Positions 45,064 through 54,889 of a stretch of DNA of 64,000 bases are shown here, piece by piece (positions within the stretch are counted from its first letter, which is position 1; every line of letters starts with the position of its first letter). Where the stretch lies: positions 9,113 through 73,112 of the forward strand of contig JASLHI010000007.1 in the NCBI GenBank assembly GCA_030149815.1, read 5' to 3'. The translations under genes and the position numbers were made by a program. Origin of the DNA: Aquirhabdus sp. GTDB lineage: Bacteria > Pseudomonadota > Gammaproteobacteria > Pseudomonadales > Moraxellaceae. Below the pieces are notes generated by a model. The model did not search any database. It was not told the DNA's origin and saw nothing but the letters and a program-made list of their open reading frames with translations.

Positions 45064-47970
45064 TTAAACTCCCTGCTTCGGTGTAGAAGGCAACGTTGGC
45101 TGTAATTCAAATGCGGTTGTATCAAATTCAGAATCCGAGGACTGAGCAAATTTATCCTGTGACGCAGGTGCACTATCCTCAATATCGGCCTCAATCCCCT
45201 CAAGCGGCGCAGCCTGCACAGGCACAGTCGGCGCAGGCGCATCGACGCATTTTTCTAAATGCGGTTGCGGCAACCACGGTGGCGGCAACTCGGTTTCCAA
45301 TTCAAACGTTGAAATCGCATCTTTCACCATGCGCACATCAATCTCATCTTCATCAACCAGCAGTCTCAATACCGCCACTACAATATTCGCTGCATCGACA
45401 CCAAAGAATGCACGTAGATTCTCGCGCGTATCTGAGCGACCAAAGCCATCCGTCCCCAAGGTCACATACGGACGATGATCAGGCAAATAGCTGCGGATTT
45501 GTTCACTGTAAGCGCGGATATGATCCGTCGCTGCGAGAACTACACCTTTATGCGGTGCAAGTTGCTGTGCAACCCAAGACACTTGCACAGGATCGTTGGG
45601 ATGCAAGCGATTATGGTAATCCACAGCCATACCATCACGCGTAAGCTCATTAAAACTGGTCGCACTCCAGACATTGGCGTAAATACCATATTCATCTTTC
45701 AGAAGTTTTGCAGCTTTGATCACTTCGCGCAAAATCACGCCTGAACCAATCAATTGCACGGTTGCATCTTCTTCTTGCTGAAACAGATACAGACCTTTAC
45801 GAATGCCCTCTTCTACGCCTTCTGGCATCGCAGGATGGACATAGTTTTCATTCATGATGGTCAAGTAATATTGAATCCGCTCGCCATCCTGATACATACG
45901 GCGCAAACCATCTTGCATGATCACAGCCAACTCATACCCAAAGCAAGGATCATAGCTGACGCAATTTGGCACAGTCGCGGCCAACACGTGTGAATGTCCA
46001 TCTTGATGTTGTAAGCCTTCACCATTCAAGGTTGTGCGTCCTGCGGTTGCACCAAGCAAGAAACCTTGTGCCTGACAATCCCCTGCCGCCCAAATCAAAT
46101 CACCCACCCGTTGAAAGCCAAACATCGAATAGAACATATACATCGGAATCATCGGCAAGGCATTAGTCGAATAGCTTGTGCCTAGTGCAATCCATGCGGA
46201 CAATGCACCCGCCTCGTTAATACCCTCTTCCAACATGTGTCCTGTTTTATCCTCTCGATAATTCATGAGCTGTTCATTATCTTCAGGGATATACAGCTGA
46301 CCGACAGCAGAATAGATCCCCAACTGACGGAACATGCCTTCCAAACCAAAAGTCCGCGCCTCATCGGGTACGATCGGTACAACACGCGAACCAATTTCTT
46401 TATTTTTTAGCAGGATAGAAATAATCCGCACCATCACCATCGTGGTCGATTGTTCTTTATCACCAGAACCCGCCAATACCGTATGGAACTCCTCAAGCGC
46501 TGGCGTGGTGAGCGCAATATGTCCACTACGACGCGCAGGCAAAGTGCCGCCTAGCGCTTCACGACGTGCTTTCAGATAACGGATTTCTGTGGAATCTGGC
46601 GCAGGACGATAAAACGGTAACTGCTCAAGCTCTTGATCAGTAAAGGGCAAATCAAAACGATCACGGAAATATTGCAGCGATGGCATGCCCATTTTTTTGA
46701 TCTGGTGGCTCTTATTGGCACTTTGTACCGCATCGGATAAACCATAACCTTTGACCGTTTTCGCCAGAATCACCACAGGTTGGCCTTTGGTTTTCATCGC
46801 AGCATCATAAGCCGCATAAACCTTCACAGGATCATGTCCGCCACGATTCAGGTCATCAATTTCCTCATCGGACATCTGCGCGACCATTTCAGCAAGCTCA
46901 GGATATTTACCGAAGAAGTGCTCTCGCGCATACGCACCGCCATGTGCTTCAAAAGCTTGATATTCCCCATCGACTGCCTCTTCCATGCGTTGTTTCAACA
47001 CACCCGTCACATCACGCGCAAGCAGCGCATCCCAACGACGCCCCCAAATCACTTTAATCACGCGCCAACCAGCACCGCGGAAACTCGATTCAAGTTCCTG
47101 AATAATCTTGCCATTACCGCGAACAGGGCCATCGAGGCGTTGAAGATTACAGTTAATCACCCAAATCAAATTATCCAGTTTCTCACGCCCCGCCAACCCA
47201 ATCGCACCTAAGCTTTCTGGCTCATCCATCTCACCATCACCTAGGAATGCCCAAACCTTACGATTTTGTTCTTCGAGCAGGCCACGATTGGTCAGATACT
47301 TCTGCACATGCGCTTGATAGATTGACATGATTGGGCCTAGACCCATCGATACGGTTGGGAACTGCCAATAATCAGGCATCAAATAAGGATGAGGATAACT
47401 TGATAAGCCATTGCCACCGACCTCACGTCGGAAGTTCTGTACTTGCTCATCGCTCAGGCGTCCTTCTAGGTAAGAACGCGCATAAATCCCCGGCGCAGAG
47501 TGACCTTGGTAATAAATCATGTCACCGCCGAAATGATCATTCGCCGCACGGAATACGTGATTAAAACCCACGTCATACAACGTTGCCGACGATGCGAAAG
47601 TCGCTAAATGACCGCCCAAATCATCCTTTTTATTGGCACGCAAAACCATTGCCAACGCGTTCCAACGAATCAGCGCACGGATACGACGTTCCATATGTGC
47701 ATCACCAGGAATTCCAGGCTCTTCTTCAGGAGGAATCGTATTAACGTAACCCGTATTAAACCGCTGAATCGACACATGACGACTCATCGCCTGTTCAAAC
47801 AAAGTTTTAAGTAAAAATGCCGCTCGCTCAGTGCCCGCATTTTTAATCACGGCATCGAAGGCATCCTGCCATTCCTGAGTTTCTAGGGCATCTGGGTCGT
47901 TATAAAAAGGCATGGCAATCATCTCTCGACTGATCTTTTGGCTGTTCTTGTGTTCATCCGTATCGCTCAT
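45064..47970 (-). CDS. aceE: Pyruvate dehydrogenase E1 component
   Basis: The 968-residue homodimeric E1 decarboxylates pyruvate with thiamine diphosphate. Blocks seen include GHLATFASSATLYDVGFNHVFR, the TPP-binding GDGEMDEPESLGAIGLAGREKLDNLIWVINCNLQRLDGPV, and GTDGFGRSDTRENLRAFFGVD at the C-terminal domain. Compared with E. coli AceE (887 residues) it has about 60-70 extra C-terminal residues, Pro/Ala/Asp-rich and starting near EKCVDAPAPTVPVQ. It is the first gene of aceE-aceF; lpd is not in the window. Confidence 0.95.
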   Translation of the reverse strand: MSDTDEHKNSQKISREMIAMPFYNDPDALETQEWQDAFDAVIKNAGTERAAFLLKTLFEQAMSRHVSIQRFNTGYVNTIPPEEEPGIPGDAHMERRIRALIRWNALAMVLRANKKDDLGGHLATFASSATLYDVGFNHVFRAANDHFGGDMIYYQGHSAPGIYARSYLEGRLSDEQVQNFRREVGGNGLSSYPHPYLMPDYWQFPTVSMGLGPIMSIYQAHVQKYLTNRGLLEEQNRKVWAFLGDGEMDEPESLGAIGLAGREKLDNLIWVINCNLQRLDGPVRGNGKIIQELESSFRGAGWRVIKVIWGRRWDALLARDVTGVLKQRMEEAVDGEYQAFEAHGGAYAREHFFGKYPELAEMVAQMSDEEIDDLNRGGHDPVKVYAAYDAAMKTKGQPVVILAKTVKGYGLSDAVQSANKSHQIKKMGMPSLQYFRDRFDLPFTDQELEQLPFYRPAPDSTEIRYLKARREALGGTLPARRSGHIALTTPALEEFHTVLAGSGDKEQSTTMVMVRIISILLKNKEIGSRVVPIVPDEARTFGLEGMFRQLGIYSAVGQLYIPEDNEQLMNYREDKTGHMLEEGINEAGALSAWIALGTSYSTNALPMIPMYMFYSMFGFQRVGDLIWAAGDCQAQGFLLGATAGRTTLNGEGLQHQDGHSHVLAATVPNCVSYDPCFGYELAVIMQDGLRRMYQDGERIQYYLTIMNENYVHPAMPEGVEEGIRKGLYLFQQEEDATVQLIGSGVILREVIKAAKLLKDEYGIYANVWSATSFNELTRDGMAVDYHNRLHPNDPVQVSWVAQQLAPHKGVVLAATDHIRAYSEQIRSYLPDHRPYVTLGTDGFGRSDTRENLRAFFGVDAANIVVAVLRLLVDEDEIDVRMVKDAISTFELETELPPPWLPQPHLEKCVDAPAPTVPVQAAPLEGIEADIEDSAPASQDKFAQSSDSEFDTTAFELQPTLPSTPKQGV

Positions 47971-48185
47971 CCTATAAGAACCTTTTTATGTGACAGAGGC
48001 AATACCGAAAGTGTGTAATTTCAGGTTTTTGAATGAACTTTTCTCTGATCTGAATAGATTTTTATCATTTAAAATTAAAGAGCTTTCACAAAAACTTAAT
48101 CGCAACAGACCACTTTTTCTCAAAAATATGATTTTTTCAAAATTTACTCATCATTTTGTCACTTAAATACATATAAAATGCCGCC

Positions 48186-48872
48186 ATGAAATTGACTGTC
48201 CAAACCTGTACCGCACTATCACTATGCGCTTTGTCGTTATCGACTTGGGCGGGTCGCCCCATGTTTACCGATGATGCAACATTGACCATTGCAAAGACAT
48301 GTCAAATTGAAAATTGGTTCTTTCACAGTAAAACAATCAACCAAGCAATCACGCTTCCAGCCTGTAATCCTACTGGTAATTTTGAAATAACGGGTGGATT
48401 TACAACGACTGACGATATCAATGTCAACAGGCAGGACAGCTATCATTTGCAAGGTAAAACATTATTTGTGCCACTCGACCAAGATCATCGTTATGGTGTG
48501 GGTTTCTCCGCAGGGATAGATCGTCCTGATCGCAATAATGGCGATAACTTTGCTTATATCCCTTTTAGTGTTTCCTCGACCAACCAAGAATGGGTAACCG
48601 ACCTTAATCTCGGCTGGCAACAAAACCTAGTCCATGATGTAAAAAATACGCTCACATGGGGCGCAGGAACGACCTATAGTCCAAATACTTATTTGAGCTT
48701 ATTTAGCGAAGTTTTTGGGAATAACAAAGTGAAACCCACACTACACGGTGGAGTCAGTATCGGGATCCTTCCTAATATTCTGCAACTCGACATGACTTAT
48801 GGAGATGATTTAAGTATCAAAAAAGACGGCGATTTTTTTACGATTGGACTGAATTATTACATGCCGAAATGA
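48186..48872 (+). CDS. Secreted beta-barrel-like outer-membrane protein
   Basis: A signal peptide ends near STWA (20-23), followed by GRPMFTDDATLTIAKTCQIENWFFH. The mature 205 residues show alternating polar/hydrophobic strands with turn motifs (DRPDRNNGDN, YGDDLSIKKDGD) and end in FTIGLNYYMPK, near an aromatic C-terminal strand of a beta-barrel. The GRPxxTDDA opening occurs in uncharacterised outer-membrane proteins of Pseudomonadales. It is divergent from aceE. Confidence 0.65.
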   Translation: MKLTVQTCTALSLCALSLSTWAGRPMFTDDATLTIAKTCQIENWFFHSKTINQAITLPACNPTGNFEITGGFTTTDDINVNRQDSYHLQGKTLFVPLDQDHRYGVGFSAGIDRPDRNNGDNFAYIPFSVSSTNQEWVTDLNLGWQQNLVHDVKNTLTWGAGTTYSPNTYLSLFSEVFGNNKVKPTLHGGVSIGILPNILQLDMTYGDDLSIKKDGDFFTIGLNYYMPK

Positions 48873-48903
48873 ATTATAAGAATGATTAAAACTATTTCTA
48901 CTC

Positions 48904-49446
48904 TCACCAAAAATTGGCAACTGCCGCACTTTCTTTTTTCTTTGCATCCTCACCCATTTTATTGATTACACTTGAATAGTTTTCTGGATAATAAAGGCGA
49001 ATTTGCTCAAGAATATATGCAACCGCCTCATCTATTACTTTTTTCGAGAATCCATTATTAATATAAAATGACGATTGCGTTGTTTGGATAAATAATAGAT
49101 TAGCTCCGCCTCTACCTGACGATATCCATACATACTTGACCGATAAAATTGAGTCTAGTGAAGTCACTATTGTTTTGATTAAATTCGATTGAATAACAGC
49201 ATCAGATGTAACCGTAACTTTAGCCGAGACACTTAATAACATATGAATGCCAGCTATGATTATTATTAATAAAAAGAAAGTTAACACAATGAAGCCAAAT
49301 GAAAGTTTCATTTGTTCTTGAAGAACTGAAAGAAAAATACCACATAGAACACATATTGGGCCTGCAAAAAGTGCGGCCCCAGCTATAAAAAATAAGAATT
49401 TTGCCAACCAATCTAGTTCAAAAACTTTACGAGCTTGCCTATCCAT
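48904..49446 (-). CDS. Two-helix membrane protein with C-terminal PH-like region, paralogue 3
   Basis: The 180-residue protein has two or three hydrophobic segments (about 15-42 and 48-72), then a beta-rich soluble domain (KVTVTSDAVIQSNLIKTIVTSL...) and the helix DEAVAYILEQIRLYYPENY, almost the same helix as in the gene upstream. A polar tail of about 25 residues follows. The layout resembles bacterial PH-domain proteins (YcxB/EbsA-like), but I cannot confirm the family. It is the last of three tandem paralogues. Confidence 0.6.
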   Translation of the reverse strand: MDRQARKVFELDWLAKFLFFIAGAALFAGPICVLCGIFLSVLQEQMKLSFGFIVLTFFLLIIIIAGIHMLLSVSAKVTVTSDAVIQSNLIKTIVTSLDSILSVKYVWISSGRGGANLLFIQTTQSSFYINNGFSKKVIDEAVAYILEQIRLYYPENYSSVINKMGEDAKKKESAAVANFW

Positions 49447-49466
49447 TCACATAAAGCCTTTTATGA

Positions 49467-49928
49467 TCAAAACTCAAACCTTCCTAACTTCACATCCTCA
49501 TAGTGCTCGGGATAATGCAGCTGAATTTGCTCCAAGATACAAGCAACCGCTTCATTAATCCTCGTCTTACCCAACGGATTACCCATATAAAACTCAAAAT
49601 CTTCCGTCTTTATAATCAACCACACACGTCCCTGTCTCTTACGCTCTAATTGCGCATATCGAATCGCCTCAATCGGAACACGCTGAGTACCAAACAAAGT
49701 CTTTTTAAACACACTCTGCGGAGTGACTGTAATCGTCTCAATCGAATTCGACAGCACTCCGATCGCCGCTACAATTCCAATTAATACAATAATGATTTGA
49801 TCGTAATAAGCGAGTCCATCGTGACTCAAGCCATAAGCCACTGCCGCGCAGATCAATAGAATCATCAAAACCATCATCAGGTTCGACTTTAAACTCGGTT
49901 TAAAGACCGTTATCTTTTGCGCATCCAT
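49467..49928 (-). CDS. Two-helix membrane protein with C-terminal PH-like region, paralogue 2
   Basis: AAGGA lies six bases before the ATG. The 153-residue protein has two membrane segments (about 16-34 and 42-60), then a beta-strand domain with ETITVTPQSVFKKTLFGTQRVPIEAIRYAQLERKRQGRVWLIIKTEDFEFYMGNP and the closing helix NEAVACILEQIQLHYPEHY. The strand order followed by one C-terminal helix is what a bacterial PH domain would give. It shares layout and the closing helix with its two neighbours. Confidence 0.65.
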   Translation of the reverse strand: MDAQKITVFKPSLKSNLMMVLMILLICAAVAYGLSHDGLAYYDQIIIVLIGIVAAIGVLSNSIETITVTPQSVFKKTLFGTQRVPIEAIRYAQLERKRQGRVWLIIKTEDFEFYMGNPLGKTRINEAVACILEQIQLHYPEHYEDVKLGRFEF

Positions 49929-49988
49929 TCAGAATCCTTTTCATTCAAATCTTTTAATACCCAAACATAAAACATCCATGTTTCGATA

Positions 49989-50444
49989 TCAAAACTTATC
50001 TACTTTACGTTTCACATAAAAGAAATTCTCGGGAATATTGATCCGAATATGCTCCATGATATTTGTCACCACTTCTTTTTTTTGTTGAGCGGATAAGAAT
50101 CCTCCCATCCTAAACGAATCTTTATCTGTCTCAATGACGATGTAATGCAATCCAAAATGAGATGCTGACCGTATATATTGAATCGATCTCATCAAAATAA
50201 TCTGCTTACCAAGAAACTTACCCAACTCCACCTTGGTCGATGCAACAGCAATCACTTCTGTGCCGTCGCTCATCATCTTCACGACAAAAAACACAGTTAA
50301 AATCACTGGAATGGCAGCTAGGCCTGGAAGAGTATGATATGGAATCGCAAAACTGATTCCCACTATCACAGCGATGACAATCAGTAGCCGTAACAGCATG
50401 ATTTTCGAACTAGGCCGATATGTTTTTGTAGTTTGTATGTCCAT
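49989..50444 (-). CDS. Two-helix membrane protein with C-terminal PH-like region, paralogue 1
   Basis: AAGGA lies eight bases before the ATG. The 151-residue protein has two membrane segments (about 15-35 and 40-58), a beta-rich domain (TEVIAVASTKVELGKFLGKQIILMRSIQYIRS...HYIVIETDKDSFRMGG) and the helix KKEVVTNIMEHIRINIPENFF. Its opening MDIQTTKTYRPSSKIMLL parallels MDAQKITVFKPSLKSNLM of paralogue 2. Transcription order suggests it is first of the three; it is downstream of rarA on the same strand. Confidence 0.65.
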   Translation of the reverse strand: MDIQTTKTYRPSSKIMLLRLLIVIAVIVGISFAIPYHTLPGLAAIPVILTVFFVVKMMSDGTEVIAVASTKVELGKFLGKQIILMRSIQYIRSASHFGLHYIVIETDKDSFRMGGFLSAQQKKEVVTNIMEHIRINIPENFFYVKRKVDKF

Positions 50445-50585
50445 TGCATAAATCCTTCTTTTTAGAAGTATACGAACGAATCTACTGGATATTTTTTATT
50501 CTGTCCAATCTCTATTTAATACCTGTTCTTGGCAATAGTCACTATAAAGTCGTTTAAAAAACTGTTTAAAGAATCAGCTCAACAG

Positions 50586-51854
50586 TCACTTAAACCCTTT
50601 CCACTTATCACTCATAGACTTAGCTGTTTCACGCTCACGTGGATTATCCCCAGCCTGATAAAAAACCGTCCCACGCAAACGCTCAGGCAAGAAGTCTTGC
50701 TGTACAAAGTTGCCAACAAAATCATGCGCGTACTTATAGCCAACGCCATAACCCTGCTCTTTCATCAGACGAGTCGGTGCATTCCGCAAATGCATCGGCA
50801 CGGGTAAATCAGCCGTTTTCTCCGCCAAATCCAAAGCTGCATTGATCGCTAAATAGGTGCTATTGCTCTTCGCACAGGTCGCCAAATACACGACGGTTTG
50901 ACCCAAAATAATTCGACACTCAGGATAGCCAATCGCCTGCACCGCACGGAAACACTCGCCTGCGAGCAGTAAGGCATTAGGATTGGCATTACCAATATCT
51001 TCCGATGCCAAAATCAACATGCGTCGGGCGATAAATACAGGATCTTCCCCTCCTTTAATCATCCGCGCCATCCAGTACAGCGCCGCATCAGGATCACTAC
51101 CGCGCATGGATTTAATAAACGCAGAGACAATATCGTAATGTTGATCGCCCGACTTATCGTAACGCACGATGTTTTGCTGAGCACTTTGCAAGACAAGATC
51201 ATTGGTAATGATAATATCTACATCTGCCGCATGTGTATCGACGACCAATTCAAGCAGGTTCAGCAATTTACGCGCATCTCCACCTGATAATTGCAATAAA
51301 GCATCAGGTTCGCGTAGTTCGATATTTCTTGTTTTCAATACCGCATCTGTGGTCAATGCACGTTGCACAATCGCGATCATCTCATCACGGCTTAAGCCCT
51401 GCAGCGTATAGACCTGACAGCGCGACAGCAGTGCAGAATTGACCTCAAACGAAGGATTTTCTGTCGTTGCGCCGATTAAAGTGATTTTGCCTTTTTCAAC
51501 AGCTGCAAGCAGTGCATCTTGTTGTGATTTATTAAAACGATGAATCTCATCAATAAAAACCACTGGTGGCGCAAGTAATCCTGAGTCACCACCCTGTCCA
51601 AGCACTTCACGAATATCTTTGACGCCTGCACTGATTGCCGACAAGCTGATAAATGGACGATCCACAGCTTCTGCTAAGAGAAACGCTAAGGTTGTTTTTC
51701 CAACCCCAGGTGGGCCCCAAAAAATAATCGATGGCAACCGACCTTGATCAACAGCTTGACGTACAGGGCCTTTTTCACCCAACAAATGAGTCTGACCAAT
51801 GACATCAGACAAACGGCGTGGGCGGATACGTTCAGGAAGCGGGATGGAGGTCAT
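50586..51854 (-). CDS. rarA: Replication-associated recombination protein A (RarA/MgsA)
   Basis: The 422-residue AAA+ ATPase acts at stalled replication forks. It shows PLPERIRPRRLSDVIGQTHLLG, Walker A WGPPGVGKTT near 45-54, Walker B FIDEIHRFNKSQQDALL, sensor ATTENPSFEVNSALLSRC, and the C-terminal RarA block GSDPDAALYWMARMIKGGEDPVFIARRM and LPERLRGTVFYQ. Length and motifs are normal. Confidence 0.95.
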   Translation of the reverse strand: MTSIPLPERIRPRRLSDVIGQTHLLGEKGPVRQAVDQGRLPSIIFWGPPGVGKTTLAFLLAEAVDRPFISLSAISAGVKDIREVLGQGGDSGLLAPPVVFIDEIHRFNKSQQDALLAAVEKGKITLIGATTENPSFEVNSALLSRCQVYTLQGLSRDEMIAIVQRALTTDAVLKTRNIELREPDALLQLSGGDARKLLNLLELVVDTHAADVDIIITNDLVLQSAQQNIVRYDKSGDQHYDIVSAFIKSMRGSDPDAALYWMARMIKGGEDPVFIARRMLILASEDIGNANPNALLLAGECFRAVQAIGYPECRIILGQTVVYLATCAKSNSTYLAINAALDLAEKTADLPVPMHLRNAPTRLMKEQGYGVGYKYAHDFVGNFVQQDFLPERLRGTVFYQAGDNPRERETAKSMSDKWKGFK

Positions 51855-51909
51855 AAATACAGTCTATAAAATAAAACTTTGATAAATATATACGATTGAT
51901 ATTGCTTCT

Positions 51910-52335
51910 TTAAAATACTCGATAACCTAAGCCATCGCCTCTCTGAGCCACCCCAACAATAAACTTTTGGTAAGGCTCGAACCACTTATAAAATGAGTCA
52001 ACATCCTCACGCCACAAGTGACTCCAGTAAACTTCATCAAACTCAGGAGATTTAAATTTCTCAGCGATAAGTGCTGGGGTTAAACTCGCAATATATGCAG
52101 CTTGACGCTGAACTTGAACTGGTTTTGCATAAAAATAAAATTCATCTAAATCTGGTGCCGTTTCAAATTTAATTCCAGACAAAAAATCAAAAGCATCCCA
52201 TGCTTGTTCAGCAGTACAACTTGGACATTCTTCAAAGAATTCATACAAGGCATCAAAATCTTCTTCTGCTAACTTTTCTAGATAATCTTTATATTGATCA
52301 GTTGATAATGAACAAAACTCTCCACCCATACTCAT
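51910..52335 (-). CDS. DUF1877-like protein (YfbM type)
   Basis: AAGGA lies seven bases before the ATG. The 141-residue soluble acidic protein has CTAEQAWDAFDFLSG, close to the KxWxxLHFLLxG block of YfbM/DUF1877, followed by strands and a C-terminal helix-plus-strand (WREDVDSFYKWFEPYQKFIVGVAQRGDGLGYRV) with Trp and Tyr spaced as in the family. Function of the family is unknown. It lies between rarA and spoT on the same strand. Confidence 0.6.
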   Translation of the reverse strand: MSMGGEFCSLSTDQYKDYLEKLAEEDFDALYEFFEECPSCTAEQAWDAFDFLSGIKFETAPDLDEFYFYAKPVQVQRQAAYIASLTPALIAEKFKSPEFDEVYWSHLWREDVDSFYKWFEPYQKFIVGVAQRGDGLGYRVF

Positions 52336-52394
52336 TGGAATGTCCTTAATTTTTATTAGTAAATACCATATCGAACGTTAATAGAATTAGAAAC

Positions 52395-54587
52395 TCAAAT
52401 CCCAAACCGTGTCACACTTGGAAAGTCGAGTAAAATTCGCATCTCTTGAATCAAACGCGCCAAGTGATTGCGGTCACGCACCAAGACTGACAAATTACTA
52501 GAATCTTCATGGCTTTCTAGGCGCTCAACGCCACCTTGAAAACGACGAACCAGATAAATGAGCTCGGTACTTTCATCATCCGTCAGCGCACGATCAATCT
52601 TTAGATGAGCAGGAAAACGTGGATCTGTATCCGTAGAATCTTGCCAACGCAAATGCACGACATTCTCTGGATGACGACTGAGTTCATGTACCAGATTACG
52701 GCAACGACTCCGATGCACCACCAGACCACGACGTGTTAAATGCCCTTCAATCGGATCACCTAGAATCGGCACACAACATGGCGCATAGCGCACATCTAAT
52801 CCATCAGCACCTGCGATCAGATTATTGGAATGAGTAGATAAAGAAGATGATGTCGATTTGAGTTTTGATAATTGCGATAACAATCGTGTCGCAACTAATT
52901 GCGGCAATAACGCACCAACTGCAATTTTTTCAAAGAGTTGATCTTTACTTTTTAGTTTTTGCCAAGTCAAAACATCATGCCAGTCGTGCTCTGACATATC
53001 ACGAATATCAAGCTGATATAGCTGTAATGCTCGATTCAAAGCCTGCTGACCCAAAGTCAGACGATCTGTAGGATCTGATGCTTTTAACACTTGCTGAATC
53101 GCACGGCGAGCCTTACGCGTATTCACAAAACCCAGCCAATCTGGATTTGGGGTCGCTAACTCATCCGTCACAATTTCAACGGTTTGGCCACTGATCAAAG
53201 GTGTTGCAAGCGGACACGCCACGCCATCTACTTTCGCCGCTACAGCATGATTACCCAGATATAAACTGGCTGCATAGGCAAAATCGACTGCCGTCGCACC
53301 TTGAGGCAACTCATGCAAATCACCGTCTTTGGTATAAACCGAGATTTTTTCTCGGTGCAAATAATCCAGCAGTGCATCAAAGGTATTTGTCGCGCAATCT
53401 TTATCGATCAATTCCCCCAAATTACGCAGCGACGCTTGAATTGCAGAACGAGACGATTGCAAGGCTGTTTCGCCTAAGACCACGCCAAGCTGTGCCGTTT
53501 CACGCATTAGTCGTGTACGCAGGGTAATATCAAGTCGCCCCCGCTCATCGCTCAGTGACAACAATAAGGCTTGATTGCCACCAGGCAAAGGATTGCGAAT
53601 ATGATCCGTCAATTGAGACCAGACAAAATGATCACACACGACACTTGCAAGTTGATCACATTCTGCGATTGTTTCCAGCTCAATCTCATATGCATGAGTA
53701 TGCAATAACGTATACAAATCCGCATGCTCATTTAAGAAGCGTTGATACAGCATAATGTCGTTATTAATAGACTTCGGCTTCCCATGCAAATCATTATTAA
53801 TAATAAATTTTTCTATTGCATCCGCCCAATGTTGGCGGGCCTGAATCCGATCGGCTTGATGACGTTCAAGTTCGAGATTCAAGCGGATAAACAGTTCAGG
53901 TTCTAGATTTTGATAACAATACAGTTCAAGTTGATCGGCGATTTCATTCACACCAACTAGCCGTGCAATCGGCACAAAAATATTCAATGTTTCCGAAGCA
54001 ATTTCTTGTCGTCGATTAGGTTTTAGTGCAAAAAGCGTTGACATATTATGGAGGCGGTCTGCCAATTTAATGACAATGACGCGCGGATCATTCAGCGTTG
54101 CAATGAGGATTTTGCGCAAAGTCGCCGCTTTATTATCATTTTTATTATTAGACACAGTAAGTTTGGTCAAACCATCAACCAAATCTGCAACCGTTTCTCC
54201 AAAGCGCTGAATAATTTCTTCTTTACTAATATCCGTGTCTTCGATGACATCATGCAACAAAGCGGCAATTAAACTTTCTGTATCCAGCCGCATATGCCCT
54301 AAAATTTCAGCAACTGCAATCGGATGCACGATATACGGTTCACCACTTTTACGCACTACGCCTAAATGCGCCAATTCAGCAAAGGCACATGCTGCCATCA
54401 CTTGATCAACTTGAGCTTCGGACAAATATTCTTCTATCGTTGCGCGCAGGACTTCAGTCAAGCTCGACAAGCTGCTTCGCTCTGCCGCCGAAGTCGCTGA
54501 ACTTGAAGAACCCAAGCCTGACGAAAAGGGTTGCTGGACACGAGCTTGATTGGACTCAAGATCGCGGTCTGGCTGCGCGGTGATCAT
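52395..54587 (-). CDS. spoT: RelA/SpoT-family ppGpp hydrolase with degenerate synthetase domain
   Basis: The 730-residue protein has a Ser-rich N-terminal lead (1-42), an HD hydrolase domain with intact VHPIAVAEIL and HDVIEDTD (112-119), a synthetase-like region (about 265-385), a TGS domain (about 415-480) and C-terminal helical, zinc-finger-like (YAPCCVPILGDPIEG) and ACT domains. The synthetase is degenerate: the usual GYQSLHT block is GNQALLL (near 337-343) and the HWxYK segment is missing. This matches what I recall of Moraxellaceae SpoT, which is a hydrolase only. RelA would have to supply ppGpp from elsewhere in the genome. Confidence 0.88.
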   Translation of the reverse strand: MITAQPDRDLESNQARVQQPFSSGLGSSSSATSAAERSSLSSLTEVLRATIEEYLSEAQVDQVMAACAFAELAHLGVVRKSGEPYIVHPIAVAEILGHMRLDTESLIAALLHDVIEDTDISKEEIIQRFGETVADLVDGLTKLTVSNNKNDNKAATLRKILIATLNDPRVIVIKLADRLHNMSTLFALKPNRRQEIASETLNIFVPIARLVGVNEIADQLELYCYQNLEPELFIRLNLELERHQADRIQARQHWADAIEKFIINNDLHGKPKSINNDIMLYQRFLNEHADLYTLLHTHAYEIELETIAECDQLASVVCDHFVWSQLTDHIRNPLPGGNQALLLSLSDERGRLDITLRTRLMRETAQLGVVLGETALQSSRSAIQASLRNLGELIDKDCATNTFDALLDYLHREKISVYTKDGDLHELPQGATAVDFAYAASLYLGNHAVAAKVDGVACPLATPLISGQTVEIVTDELATPNPDWLGFVNTRKARRAIQQVLKASDPTDRLTLGQQALNRALQLYQLDIRDMSEHDWHDVLTWQKLKSKDQLFEKIAVGALLPQLVATRLLSQLSKLKSTSSSLSTHSNNLIAGADGLDVRYAPCCVPILGDPIEGHLTRRGLVVHRSRCRNLVHELSRHPENVVHLRWQDSTDTDPRFPAHLKIDRALTDDESTELIYLVRRFQGGVERLESHEDSSNLSVLVRDRNHLARLIQEMRILLDFPSVTRFGI

Positions 54588-54889
54588 AAATGGTCTACAA
54601 GGAAAAGGTTACAAAAATACAGATGATCCAACCAAAACGAATGTCTAAAAAACGTTTAATGGATATACCTTATTTTGTAGCATAAAAAATGAATTAAATG
54701 AATATATAAATACATCTGAAACAGCTTAAGCAAATCTCTTTTTTCGAAAAAACACCTGAAGCCTATACTTTTAAACGATTCAATATCAAAATTTCACATC
54801 ACTTCTGCATTAATCAAAACGATTCATCTCGCGATATTGATCATGTTTTTGACTATAATGCCTTGAGTCAAAATAAACTTAGGTGAATC
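54588..54889. promoter_or_regulatory. Intergenic region with a -10-like TATAAT
   Basis: About 300 AT-rich bases separate divergent spoT and the pilin-like gene. A TATAAT at 54854-54859, about 30 bases before the downstream ATG, is the best -10 candidate for that gene; there is no matching -35. AGGTG precedes the ATG. Nothing else recognisable was found. Confidence 0.35.

Noticed and set aside
45096..45644. 182-residue open frame antisense to aceE
   Set aside because: It lies wholly inside a strongly conserved gene and reads as His/Gln/Arg-rich shadow sequence.
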